Shown: piece by piece, positions 1 to 6,290 of the stretch
Layout of the letters: every line of letters begins with the position of its first letter
Position numbering within the stretch: position 1 is the stretch's first letter
Assembly (NCBI GenBank): GCA_900552185.1
Contig: URYT01000071.1
Span: forward strand, 1-8,665
DNA: 8,665 bases
Direction: 5' to 3'
Origin: an uncultured Collinsella sp.
Lineage (GTDB): Bacteria > Actinomycetota > Coriobacteriia > Coriobacteriales > Coriobacteriaceae
Program-made: the position numbers and the translations under genes
The notes under the pieces: generated by a model
Databases searched by the model: none
Seen by the model: only the letters and a program-made list of their open reading frames with translations
Told to the model about the DNA's origin: nothing

Positions 1-1
1 C

Positions 2-490
2 GCACCGGCCGGCTCGCCCGCGCTCGTGGTGGTGCTCGACCATGTCACCGACGCCGGCAACTTCGGTGCCATCGTGCGCTCTGCCGAGGTTGTGGGTGCA
101 GCTGGCGTCGTGATTCCCAACAAGCGGTCGGCCGAGGTCACCGTCGCAACGTACAAGACCTCCGCAGGAGCCGTCATGCACCTGCCCATCGCGCAGGTTC
201 CCAATATCGCCCGTGCGCTCGATGACCTCAAGGCCGCCGGCTTTTGGGTGGGCGGCGCCTCCGAGCACGCCGAAGGCAGTTGCTGGGACGCCCCCTTCGA
301 GGGCCGCGTTGCGCTCGTCATGGGTTCCGAGGGCGACGGCATCTCGCGCCTGGTGCTCGAGAAATGCGACTTTTTGACTAAGCTTCCCCAGCGCGGAATG
401 ACCGAGAGTCTCAACGTTGCCCAGGCGACCACCGCGCTGTGCTTTGAGTGGCTGCGCCGCAATGCCGGCGAACTCATGGGGGAGGAGTAG
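2..490 (+). CDS. rlmB: 23S rRNA (guanosine-2'-O-)-methyltransferase RlmB, 3' part (SpoU/TrmH family)
   Basis: This is the C-terminal catalytic domain of a SpoU-family (SPOUT fold) RNA 2'-O-methyltransferase. In RlmB the product methylates G2251 of 23S rRNA, in the peptidyl-transferase P loop, using SAM. The frame is open from base 2 (A-P-A-G-S-P...) with no start in the window, so the gene is cut at its 5' end; the GTG codons near 26 are internal. All three SpoU motifs are visible: VTDAGNFGAIVRSAE (motif 1), LVMGSEGDGISRLVLEKCD (motif 2) and LPQRGMTESLNVAQATTA (motif 3). The latter two form the trefoil-knot SAM site. About 162 residues remain of the usual roughly 250, so the missing part is the N-terminal RNA-binding domain. 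The next gene starts 3 bases after the stop. The rlmB-yacP order, also found in Bacillus subtilis, favours RlmB over other TrmH-family members. Confidence 0.88.
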   Translation, partial: APAGSPALVVVLDHVTDAGNFGAIVRSAEVVGAAGVVIPNKRSAEVTVATYKTSAGAVMHLPIAQVPNIARALDDLKAAGFWVGGASEHAEGSCWDAPFEGRVALVMGSEGDGISRLVLEKCDFLTKLPQRGMTESLNVAQATTALCFEWLRRNAGELMGEE

Positions 491-493
491 CGC

Positions 494-1171
494 ATGTCCA
501 AGAAGAACCGCGCCAAGTCCAAGGCCAAGCGCTTTGGCGAGGGCTCGGCCAAGCCGATTGTTTCGGCCGCGACCTATGGCGTGGGCGGCAATGCGTTTGC
601 GCAGGCCATCGCCGATCCGGTCTCGACGGTGCACTCCAATAAGCCCGAGCTGCTGGTGGTCGACGGTTACAACGTGATTCACTGCACGCCGCGCTACGAA
701 AAGCTCGTCTACGACCATTCCGACGATCCGTATTCCAGCGACGTCCACGATATGGCGCGAACTGCACTCATCAACGACGTCGCCGCGTTTGCCCAGGGCC
801 GCTACGAGGCCGTGATCGTGTTTGACGGCGCGGGCAACATCTCCAGCGAGCGCCCCAACCTGCCGGCCCGCGGCGTGCGCATCGAGTTTTCGCCGACGGG
901 CGTCTCTGCCGATACCGTGGTACAGAAGCTCTGCATCGAGGCACGCGAGGAAGGCCGCGCGTGCTCCGTGGTATCGAGCGACGGCACGATCCAGGCCGTC
1001 GTCATGGGGAAGGGCGTTACGCGCATCTCGAGCCGTATGCTGGTGGACGAGATCAAACAGATCGATAACGACGTTCACGAGGCAGAGGAAGCTCCGCAGA
1101 TCAAGATGACCTTGGGCAGCCGCCTGAGCCCCGAGGCGCTGGCCGCGCTCAAGGCCCTGCGCGGGAGGTAG
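494..1171 (+). CDS. rae1: NYN-domain endoribonuclease, Rae1/YacP family
   Basis: The gene encodes a 225-residue protein with a YacP-type NYN (PIN-like) nuclease domain. The B. subtilis relative Rae1 cuts mRNA in the ribosomal A site. The domain begins near residue 52 with LLVVDGYNVIH (D57, N60), continues with VIVFDG (D111) and GVSADTVVQ (D140), and ends with VVSSDGTIQ (D163); these acidic residues would bind the catalytic metal. Residues 1-50 are a basic, low-complexity extension (MSKKNRAKSKAKR...) not present in the roughly 170-residue Bacillus protein. The ATG at 494 is preceded by GGGGGAGGAG, a strong ribosome binding site lying inside the last codons of rlmB, so the two genes are very probably co-transcribed and translationally coupled. 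The family call is firm. The ribosome-dependent activity is inferred from family and gene order. Confidence 0.82.
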   Translation: MSKKNRAKSKAKRFGEGSAKPIVSAATYGVGGNAFAQAIADPVSTVHSNKPELLVVDGYNVIHCTPRYEKLVYDHSDDPYSSDVHDMARTALINDVAAFAQGRYEAVIVFDGAGNISSERPNLPARGVRIEFSPTGVSADTVVQKLCIEAREEGRACSVVSSDGTIQAVVMGKGVTRISSRMLVDEIKQIDNDVHEAEEAPQIKMTLGSRLSPEALAALKALRGR

Positions 1172-1172
1172 G

Positions 1173-1206
1173 GGAGTTGGCGGGGCAATGCTGCCTCGCT
1201 AACTCC
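1173..1206. terminator. Hairpin between the convergent rae1 and HTH-HipA genes
   Basis: The arms 1173-1185 (GGAGTTGGCGGGG) and 1194-1206 (CCTCGCTAACTCC) pair over 13 positions with two G-U wobbles, around an 8-base loop. It is the only strong structure in the 27-base gap between two tail-to-tail genes, and its right arm covers the minus-strand gene's stop codon. No T-run follows on either strand, so it is not a standard Rho-independent terminator. It may still act as a bidirectional stop or as 3'-end protection. Confidence 0.45.
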
Positions 1207-2539
1207 ATTCAGCGATGTCGATCATTCTTTCGAGGCGCCACGTTAGCGCCTCTTTTAGATAAGGCAGTCTCGCTGCTAGGGCATCGTTTTTAGACAGAAT
1301 CTCGATTGCCTCGTCGACAAAACCTTCGAGTTTGTCCCCGTCAAACCAGTTCATATCCTCAACAAGCAACATTTGTTTCGCGGGACTTGAATGGAACTGC
1401 GCGCTGGCAAAACTGTGCTCTCCCGCCCTAAGCTCCTCTAGCGATATGTTGCACCAGAGTGATGAGCCCGAATCGAAGATGGGGGCAGGTCTGCAGGCTT
1501 GCGTGTTGACGTTTCGCACGAGGCCGAAGTTGCGCCAATGACGATCGTAGTTGGCAATGATGTCGTCACATATGATCATGCGGTCAAGGGCATCCTTGAC
1601 GTCTGTCGCCCCGAGCTCCTCGCAGTTTGCTACATATCGCTCGTAGTCGGTTGGTCGTTCATCTGCGTTTGCGTGCTGGTTTACATAGAACGCAGGGACA
1701 TACTCTTCTTCATCAGTTAAGAAGACATCGCATATGCTCAGGGCGGAAGTGCCCGTGCCCTCGAGCGAGTAAGGCACATAATCGCAGGCGTTTAGGATGC
1801 GACGGTGAAGTGCAGTCGCCACCAGCTCGTTATAAGGTTCCTGGTTTAGATGCGCACCTGCCTTGTGGAGAATTCGACGGCCATCCTCGCATGTCCAGTA
1901 CTTTTGAAGATTGCCGTCCGAGGTGTTGTCGGGCTTGGCAGCAGCTGCCTTGCCCTCTGGGGCGAAGGGTGCAATGGTTAGCGAGACGTCATCAAAAGCA
2001 TTATTGAAGAAGTTGATATCCTCCCAGGTGAGACCGGAACCTTGGGGCCTAATCCAATACTGGTCGGATAAGGAGAGGCCGAGATTTCGCTGGACGAGTT
2101 CATCGGGAACATCGACTGCGGCTTCTGCAAGCAGGGAGGCTAGCCCAATGCGTGCGAGCGGGATACCGCGGCCGCGCCACCAGATGCGGAAGGAGTCTAG
2201 CGATATGGGGCTATTAGGGCCAAATACTCCAATAGGGGCGTGGGCGTAATCGATGTCGGCACCGATGTGGGTAAAGTCTTTTCGCGATGTGCTGTAGACC
2301 AGCTGAGCGACTTCGTACGTGCGGTTCATGAGGGTGAACGCGATCTCGCTCTTACCGTGGCCGCGGCGGGGACGTCCCCCCGTTTTGGTCACAGAGCGGA
2401 GTCGCGTGTCGACGCTGTCTTTGTCGATGAGCCATACACCAGAAGCCTTGCGGGCCTCAAGTGCTCCGTTTTTTATGAGCTCCTGCACCCTGCGCGGAGT
2501 GATGCCGAGCAGCTCGGCGGCTTCCTTGGTAGTAAGCAT
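1199..2539 (-). CDS. Fusion of excisionase/MerR-like HTH domain and HipA-like kinase domain
   Basis: This 446-residue protein joins an N-terminal helix-turn-helix (about 1-48; LTTKEAAELLGITPRRVQEL, then a wing ending GVWLIDKDSV) to a HipA-like kinase region. HipA is a Ser/Thr kinase toxin that in E. coli phosphorylates glutamyl-tRNA synthetase and is held by a separate DNA-binding partner, HipB. Visible HipA-like blocks are GLSLSDQYWIRP (154-165), SDGNLQKYW followed by RILHKAG (207-227; K226 is a candidate ATP-contacting lysine), the catalytic loop IIANYDRHWRNFGL (327-340; D332, N337) and the metal-binding segment APIFDSGSSLW (352-362; D356). The core residues look intact, so an active kinase is plausible. 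Residues 61-150 are unassigned. The ATG at 2539 follows AAGGG by 8 bases. No separate antitoxin gene adjoins it; the fused HTH could supply DNA binding and perhaps self-control. Toxin activity and target are unknown. It could instead be a regulatory kinase. Confidence 0.75.
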   Translation of the reverse strand: MLTTKEAAELLGITPRRVQELIKNGALEARKASGVWLIDKDSVDTRLRSVTKTGGRPRRGHGKSEIAFTLMNRTYEVAQLVYSTSRKDFTHIGADIDYAHAPIGVFGPNSPISLDSFRIWWRGRGIPLARIGLASLLAEAAVDVPDELVQRNLGLSLSDQYWIRPQGSGLTWEDINFFNNAFDDVSLTIAPFAPEGKAAAAKPDNTSDGNLQKYWTCEDGRRILHKAGAHLNQEPYNELVATALHRRILNACDYVPYSLEGTGTSALSICDVFLTDEEEYVPAFYVNQHANADERPTDYERYVANCEELGATDVKDALDRMIICDDIIANYDRHWRNFGLVRNVNTQACRPAPIFDSGSSLWCNISLEELRAGEHSFASAQFHSSPAKQMLLVEDMNWFDGDKLEGFVDEAIEILSKNDALAARLPYLKEALTWRLERMIDIAEWS

Positions 2540-2559
2540 CGCGAAACCCTTCGCCGAAA

Positions 2560-2616
2560 CGAATAGTTTTATATAGTCAATTGTAATTAAAACTATTCGT
2601 TCTGGCGAATAGTTTT
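2560..2616 (-). promoter_or_regulatory. Promoter/operator of the HTH-HipA gene with three identical half-sites
   Basis: The 11-mer CGAATAGTTTT occurs at 2560-2570 and 2606-2616 and, inverted, at 2589-2599. The second and third copies form a perfect palindrome with a 6-base spacer (TTCTGG). The first and second form one with an 18-base spacer and also share flanking bases (CCrrAACGAATAGTTTT). On the minus strand TATAAA at 2573-2568 lies inside the first half-site and is a fair -10 box, about 28 bases ahead of the start codon; no good -35 is seen. A protein bound here would cover the promoter, which fits autorepression by the HTH of the downstream gene. That link is inferred. Confidence 0.65.
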
Positions 2617-2641
2617 GAGATGTGGTCGGGTGAAGGGCCTG

Positions 2642-2670
2642 TTGCGCCTCGTCGGCAATTCCTTTATTCT
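2642..2670 (+). promoter_or_regulatory. Possible promoter of tRNA-Thr(TGT)
   Basis: TTGCGC (2642-2647) and TATTCT (2665-2670) are 17 bases apart and lie about 30 bases before the tRNA. The -35 matches consensus at only three positions and the -10 at four. The spacing and location are right, but the call is weak. Confidence 0.3.
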
Positions 2671-2700
2671 TAATTGGCTTCGCGCGAAAGCGCCAAGTGT

Positions 2701-2775
2701 GCCAGTGTGGCGCAACGGTAGCGCAACTGATTTGTAATCAGTGGGTTGCAGGTTCGATTCCTGTCACTGGCTCCA
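2701..2775 (+). tRNA. tRNA-Thr (anticodon TGT)
   Basis: A complete cloverleaf can be drawn. The acceptor stem is GCCAGTG/CACTGGC, the anticodon stem is ACTGA/TCAGT with loop TTTGTAA (anticodon TGT at 2733-2735, reading ACA), and the T arm is GCAGG-TTCGATT-CCTGT with one G-U pair. The discriminator is T at 2772, and CCA is encoded at 2773-2775. It stands alone and is followed directly by a terminator. Confidence 0.95.
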
Positions 2776-2784
2776 TGAGAGTTT

Positions 2785-2820
2785 CGGGCTCTGTCTCTAT
2801 ATGGGACAGGGCCCGTTTCT
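2785..2820 (+). terminator. Rho-independent terminator after tRNA-Thr
   Basis: The arms CGGGCTCTGTCTC (2785-2797) and GGGACAGGGCCCG (2803-2815) pair over 13 positions, including G-U wobbles, around a TATAT loop. A short T-rich tail (TTTCT) follows. It begins 10 bases after the tRNA's CCA, so it ends this single-gene transcript. Confidence 0.8.
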
Positions 2821-2881
2821 ATTTAGGTGGTGCGCCATCGGGTTAGCGCCCATCCCGTTTTTGGTTTGTCTCGTCCTCCAG

Positions 2882-2944
2882 TTTGTCTAAATCTGTAACA
2901 CCAAGACCGATATTTGGCATCTAACTGTTACAGATTGAGATGAA
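2882..2944. repeat. Palindromic intergenic unit 1 (ATCTGTAACA ... TGTTACAGAT)
   Basis: The perfect 11-base arms AATCTGTAACA (2890-2900) and TGTTACAGATT (2926-2936) enclose a 25-base interval. Past one A-G mismatch the pairing continues outward (2882-2888 with 2938-2944, using G-U pairs). The interval has a small CCAA/TTGG hairpin of its own. The unit lies in a gap with no gene, and a sister copy follows 80 bases on. No T-run follows, so it is not a plain terminator. Confidence 0.7.
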
Positions 2945-2965
2945 ACTTAGGGTGTTTTAGGAATA

Positions 2966-3020
2966 TCTTGATCTGTAACATGTAGAAGCGGAATAGGCCT
3001 CTTGCTGTTACAGATCGAGA
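2966..3020. repeat. Palindromic intergenic unit 2, sister of the unit at 2882
   Basis: The arms GATCTGTAACA (2970-2980) and TGTTACAGATC (3006-3016) again enclose exactly 25 bases, and pairing extends to TCTT/GAGA on the outside. The outer A-T pair of unit 1 is G-C here, a compensatory change that keeps the stem. The interval matches that of unit 1 at about half its positions, mostly in its right part (GG-C-TCT). The two look like diverged copies of one short mobile or structural repeat. Confidence 0.7.
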
Positions 3021-3051
3021 CAAGGGCGGGTGCGGACCTGGATGTCCTGCT

Positions 3052-3116
3052 CGAGCGTGGATTTCTGGACACGCGAGCGAAGAAAATCTCCCGACCGGAG
3101 AACGAGCGTGGATAAT
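3052..3116 (+). repeat. Two copies of the CGAGCGTGGAT repeat core
   Basis: CGAGCGTGGAT occurs at 3052-3062 and again at 3103-3113, 51 bases apart. The second copy sits in the longer form GGAGAACGAGCGTGGATAAT (3097-3116). That form recurs with two substitutions at 7150-7169, and the core recurs inverted at 7211-7221. Apart from these repeats and the two palindromic units, positions 2821-3165 contain no gene or promoter that I can support. Confidence 0.55.
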
Positions 3117-3165
3117 TAACTTGGATAGGGAGCTAAGGTAAACACCGATTGTCTATCGACGGCTT

Positions 3166-3207
3166 TAGAAACAACGACCCCGATTTCATTGTGGACTCGG
3201 GGTCGTT
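3166..3207 (-). terminator. Terminator of the GH1-PTS operon
   Basis: A perfect 11-base stem, AACGACCCCGA (3173-3183) with TCGGGGTCGTT (3197-3207), surrounds a 13-base loop about 100 bases past the stop codon of the EIIBC gene. On the minus strand it is followed by GTTTCT, a weak T-rich tail. On the plus strand only TGTG follows and there is no upstream gene nearby, so it is assigned to the minus-strand operon. Confidence 0.65.
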
Positions 3208-3308
3208 TGTGCCTCAGGAATCCGAATGGATTAATCGAGCTCCTAAGGGACTTCTTGGGTTCTTGCTAATGGTCTGCCGAGGATGTCCCCAATGCAAACA
3301 GCGGGCAT

Positions 3309-4709
3309 CTACTCAATATAGCTGGGGTTCTTCTTGATGATTACGCGTGCAGCGATGAAAGAGACGACGATGGCGATGATGGCGACAACGCATGCCAGCA
3401 CGAAGTTGCCCATGGACCCATCGGGAGCGATAAAGATGAGTGCCGAAAGAAGGCCGGGGCATGCTCCCGCAACATACTCTTTCAGAACAAAGATGCCTGC
3501 AGGGAGTCCAGCGCAGAGCGCGCCGATTGCCGTGCCGACAAGCAGGCGGGGACGCTCGATGAGGCAACCGTAGAACGCGGGCTCGGTTACGCCACAGAGT
3601 GCGGTAACGGCAACCGTGGTGACCATACCCTTCTTCTCCTTGTTTCCCTTCATGGCAGTTGCCAGGGCGAGGCTCGTGCCGCCAATGCAGAGGTTCGAGA
3701 TGAATCCAAAGATAATGGGTGCCCAACCGAGCTGCGCCAGGCTCGTAACTTCGATTGCGATGTAAGCCTTATCGAGACCGAGCATGACGAAATAGGGGTT
3801 AAGGGCTGCCAGGATCGGAGTAGCGATAAATGCCACGTTGTCCATAAGCCACGTGACGGCATCACTCAGCGCGTAGCCCATCATGCTGCCGGCGGGGCCA
3901 AGGATAATCAGCTCGACGGGCACGACGATGATCATGGTGAGCAGCGGCTTCAAGAACAGTTTGGTAACGTCGGGAATGATCTTCTGAAGGCTGCGGTCGA
4001 CAAAGTACATGAACACAACGCCCAGTACGATGGGCACTACCGTACTCGAATAGTCGTTCGTCGGGATGGGGATACCAAGAAAGTCGAGACCCTCGGCACC
4101 GCTAATGGACGAGCTGATCATGATCGCGCCCAGCAATGCGCCCATGATGGGCTGCATCTTCATGACGGCTGCGAGCTGATAACCAAGATAAACGGGCAAG
4201 AAGCTAAACGAAGCGCTAAAGATCGCCAACAGAACCTGGGCGGTTCCGCTATCGGTGCTTAATCCGCAATAATTGACCAGGAGATTCTTGATCGAAAGAA
4301 TGAGTCCGCCAACGATGAGCGCCGGGACGATGGGCATGAATACCTGTGCAGAGACGTTCCCGAATTTCTCAATCAAGCCCATGGCGGTGTTACCGCTTTT
4401 AATGCCTTCTGCAAGGTCTTTGGCGGTTTGGGCATCGTCGGCAACCGTGCCACCGCCGACTTCGATTCCCGCGAAGTCGAGGAAGTCGTTGTAAGCCTCG
4501 GTGACGTTGGGGCCGATGATCACCTGAAGCTGGCCACCGCTGACTACTGCCCCGAGCGCCTGATCGGCCGATTTGGCGAGCTGGAGATCGATGATCGAGG
4601 TGTCTCGTGCGTCGATGCGAAGGCGTGTCGCACAATGAGTTACCGATGTAATGTTCTCTTTGCCGCCAACAGCCTTTAGGACTGTTTCGGACATTGCCTG
4701 ATATTTCAT
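3309..4709 (-). CDS. PTS sugar transporter subunit EIIBC, glucose/beta-glucoside family
   Basis: This 466-residue membrane permease takes up a sugar and phosphorylates it during transport. Residues 1-80 are an EIIB domain with the phosphocysteine motif THCATRLR (C26). A linker of about 30 residues leads to the EIIC domain (about 108-460), which has some ten hydrophobic segments and the conserved GVTEP motif (373-377), whose glutamate contacts the sugar in this superfamily. The protein ends at a short basic tail (RVIIKKNPSYIE). There is no C-terminal EIIA domain, unlike roughly 620-residue BglF-type EIIBCA proteins, so a separate EIIA must donate the phosphate. The ATG at 4709 follows AGGAG by 6 bases, and only 9 bases separate it from the upstream glycosidase stop. 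The partner enzyme points to a beta-linked glycoside as substrate; the exact sugar cannot be read from the sequence. Confidence 0.9.
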   Translation of the reverse strand: MKYQAMSETVLKAVGGKENITSVTHCATRLRIDARDTSIIDLQLAKSADQALGAVVSGGQLQVIIGPNVTEAYNDFLDFAGIEVGGGTVADDAQTAKDLAEGIKSGNTAMGLIEKFGNVSAQVFMPIVPALIVGGLILSIKNLLVNYCGLSTDSGTAQVLLAIFSASFSFLPVYLGYQLAAVMKMQPIMGALLGAIMISSSISGAEGLDFLGIPIPTNDYSSTVVPIVLGVVFMYFVDRSLQKIIPDVTKLFLKPLLTMIIVVPVELIILGPAGSMMGYALSDAVTWLMDNVAFIATPILAALNPYFVMLGLDKAYIAIEVTSLAQLGWAPIIFGFISNLCIGGTSLALATAMKGNKEKKGMVTTVAVTALCGVTEPAFYGCLIERPRLLVGTAIGALCAGLPAGIFVLKEYVAGACPGLLSALIFIAPDGSMGNFVLACVVAIIAIVVSFIAARVIIKKNPSYIE

Positions 4710-4718
4710 CTCTTTCTC

Positions 4719-6137
4719 CTAACCTTCCTGCTCCTGATACTTCGAGATAAGGTCTCGGTACCAATACCAGCTCTTTTTGGGGGTGCGCTCCAGATTGTTC
4801 TCGAAGTCGATATGGACAAGTCCGTATCGTTTTTCGTAGCCGTTGATCCAGCTATACAGATCCATCGTCGACCAGAGGTAGTAACCCTCAACGCGCGCGC
4901 CGTCGCGCTTAGCCCTCATCATGTGCTCGATGAACTGGCCCAGAAGCTCGATGCGGTCATCATCGTGGATCATTCCGTCTGTGTCTGGTTGCTCATAGGC
5001 GCCATGTCCGTTTTCCGTAATAAAGATGCGGGGCGCGTCATAGCGCTCGTGGACATCCATGATGGTTGAATACATGCAACTTGGGAGTATTTCGCGGCCC
5101 CATTTATTGCGGGGAACATTGCTGTCGTGGGCGCTTTCAAACAAGGGCGCAATGCATTTTCCTTCGACCCTTTTGCTCGAACTGCCCTTATTGTTCGCCG
5201 AAACGGCAAGCTCTCCACCGTGCCAGTCGGTTACATACTCTCGGCAATACACGTTGAGTCCAATAAAATCGACTTTACCGTCTCTGAATTCTTTTACGTC
5301 ATTTGGGGATCGATAGAGCGAGACGCCAAGTTTTTCAAGGATTTCGTCCATTTCTGGCGGCAGTTGACCCTGAAGCGCTGGTGCCAGAATCATGCGATTG
5401 GCGAAAAAGTCTGCGTATCGAAATACGTCATCAGGGTGCTCGGTTGCCGGGTCGAGTTCGACAACGCCGCCATCGTGGACGGCGCCGATGATGCCGTCGT
5501 AGCCCATTTGACGATATGCTCGGACTGCGAGTGCGCTTGCGCGCATCAGGTTGTACTGAAACTGCATGTACGACTGAACATCGAGCGATCGATTGGGGGG
5601 ATAGTTGCCCAACATGTTTACGCAGTAGCTGTAGAAATGCGGCTCGTTAACGGTAGCCCAGATTTTGACGCGGTCTCCAAAGCGCTCAAAGCAAATCTTG
5701 GCGTATTTGCAGAACCACTCTGCCATGTCGTTGTTCAGCCATCCGCCTTTGCAAGCAAGCGTGAATGGCAGATCGTAATGGAACAGCGTAACGTTGGGCT
5801 CTATGCCATTTTCGAGGCAGCAATCAATGACCCGATTATAAAAATCGATACCCTCTTCATTCACTTCGCCGATACCCGTGGGGATGATTCGACTCCATGA
5901 AAGAGAGAAGCGATAGGTGTTTTGTCCGCCTTCTTTCATCATTCGGATATCTTCTTCATAGCGATGGTAGAAGTCGCAAGATACATCACCGTCAACATGG
6001 TTGATGTTCTTATTGCTTGTGTGGCTAAAGAAATCCCACTCACCAAGGCCTTTGCCGTCTTCGTTCCAGGCACCCTCGCACTGATAAGACGCCGTGGCGG
6101 AACCCCAGAGAAACGGCATGTTGTTCACGTTGCCCAT
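4719..6137 (-). CDS. GH1 6-phospho-beta-glycosidase (6-phospho-beta-glucosidase or -galactosidase)
   Basis: This 472-residue cytoplasmic GH1 enzyme hydrolyses a PTS-phosphorylated beta-glycoside to a 6-phospho-sugar and an aglycone or sugar. The N-terminal GH1 signature is FLWGSATASYQCEG. The acid/base glutamate is in ATVNEP (E165) and the nucleophile in FITENG (E375). Near the C terminus S429-W430-INGYE-K436-R-Y438 gives the S-x6-K-x-Y set that binds the 6-phosphate in 6-phospho-glycosidases. The Trp after the Ser resembles lactococcal LacG (6-phospho-beta-galactosidase), so galactosides are possible. The ATG at 6137 is chosen because AAAGGGGA lies directly before it and few residues then precede the GH1 fold. 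An upstream GTG/ATG at 6155/6152 would add 6 residues but lacks a ribosome binding site. It is the first gene of an operon with EIIBC. Confidence 0.9.
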   Translation of the reverse strand: MGNVNNMPFLWGSATASYQCEGAWNEDGKGLGEWDFFSHTSNKNINHVDGDVSCDFYHRYEEDIRMMKEGGQNTYRFSLSWSRIIPTGIGEVNEEGIDFYNRVIDCCLENGIEPNVTLFHYDLPFTLACKGGWLNNDMAEWFCKYAKICFERFGDRVKIWATVNEPHFYSYCVNMLGNYPPNRSLDVQSYMQFQYNLMRASALAVRAYRQMGYDGIIGAVHDGGVVELDPATEHPDDVFRYADFFANRMILAPALQGQLPPEMDEILEKLGVSLYRSPNDVKEFRDGKVDFIGLNVYCREYVTDWHGGELAVSANNKGSSSKRVEGKCIAPLFESAHDSNVPRNKWGREILPSCMYSTIMDVHERYDAPRIFITENGHGAYEQPDTDGMIHDDDRIELLGQFIEHMMRAKRDGARVEGYYLWSTMDLYSWINGYEKRYGLVHIDFENNLERTPKKSWYWYRDLISKYQEQEG

Positions 6138-6290
6138 GAATCCCCTTTCCATCACTCAAAACACGGTGGATACGTGTGGCGGAATTATGATTAAGATGAC
6201 GTCAGCTGATTTGAATCATAGGAGAACGACCAAAGCTGTTTGATTCAATAAATGAACCATGATTTCGAGGAGAGCGGAAAGAGGGATCAC
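6138..6290. promoter_or_regulatory. Divergent control region of the GH1-PTS operon and the RpiR-type gene
   Basis: One motif appears three times: TATGATTAAG (6186-6195), its close inverse TTGAATCATA (6211-6220), and TTTGATTCAA (6239-6248). The last two contain a perfect inverted repeat, TTGAATCA (6211-6218) and TGATTCAA (6241-6248). Between the first two lie overlapping 8-base palindromes, TGACGTCA (6197-6204) and TCAGCTGA (6202-6209). ACACG/CGTGT arms (6161-6165, 6173-6177) could form a small hairpin in the glycosidase leader. These are good operator candidates for the adjacent RpiR protein. I could not place convincing -35/-10 pairs for either direction. Confidence 0.55.

Noticed and set aside
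2701..2775. Integration site (att) for an island at tRNA-Thr
   Set aside because: No second copy of the tRNA 3' end and no integrase gene were found in the window.
2882..3020. CRISPR array
   Set aside because: There are only two units, each unit is an inverted repeat rather than a direct repeat with spacers, and no cas gene is present.
3149..3337. 62-codon plus-strand open frame starting MSIDGFRNNDPDF
   Set aside because: It contains the operon's terminator hairpin, lacks a clear ribosome binding site and overlaps the EIIBC gene end; its sequence has no recognisable features.
5127..5900. 257-codon open frame on the plus strand opposite the GH1 gene
   Set aside because: It is fully antisense to a clear GH1 coding sequence with all catalytic motifs; long antisense frames are common in GC-rich genes.
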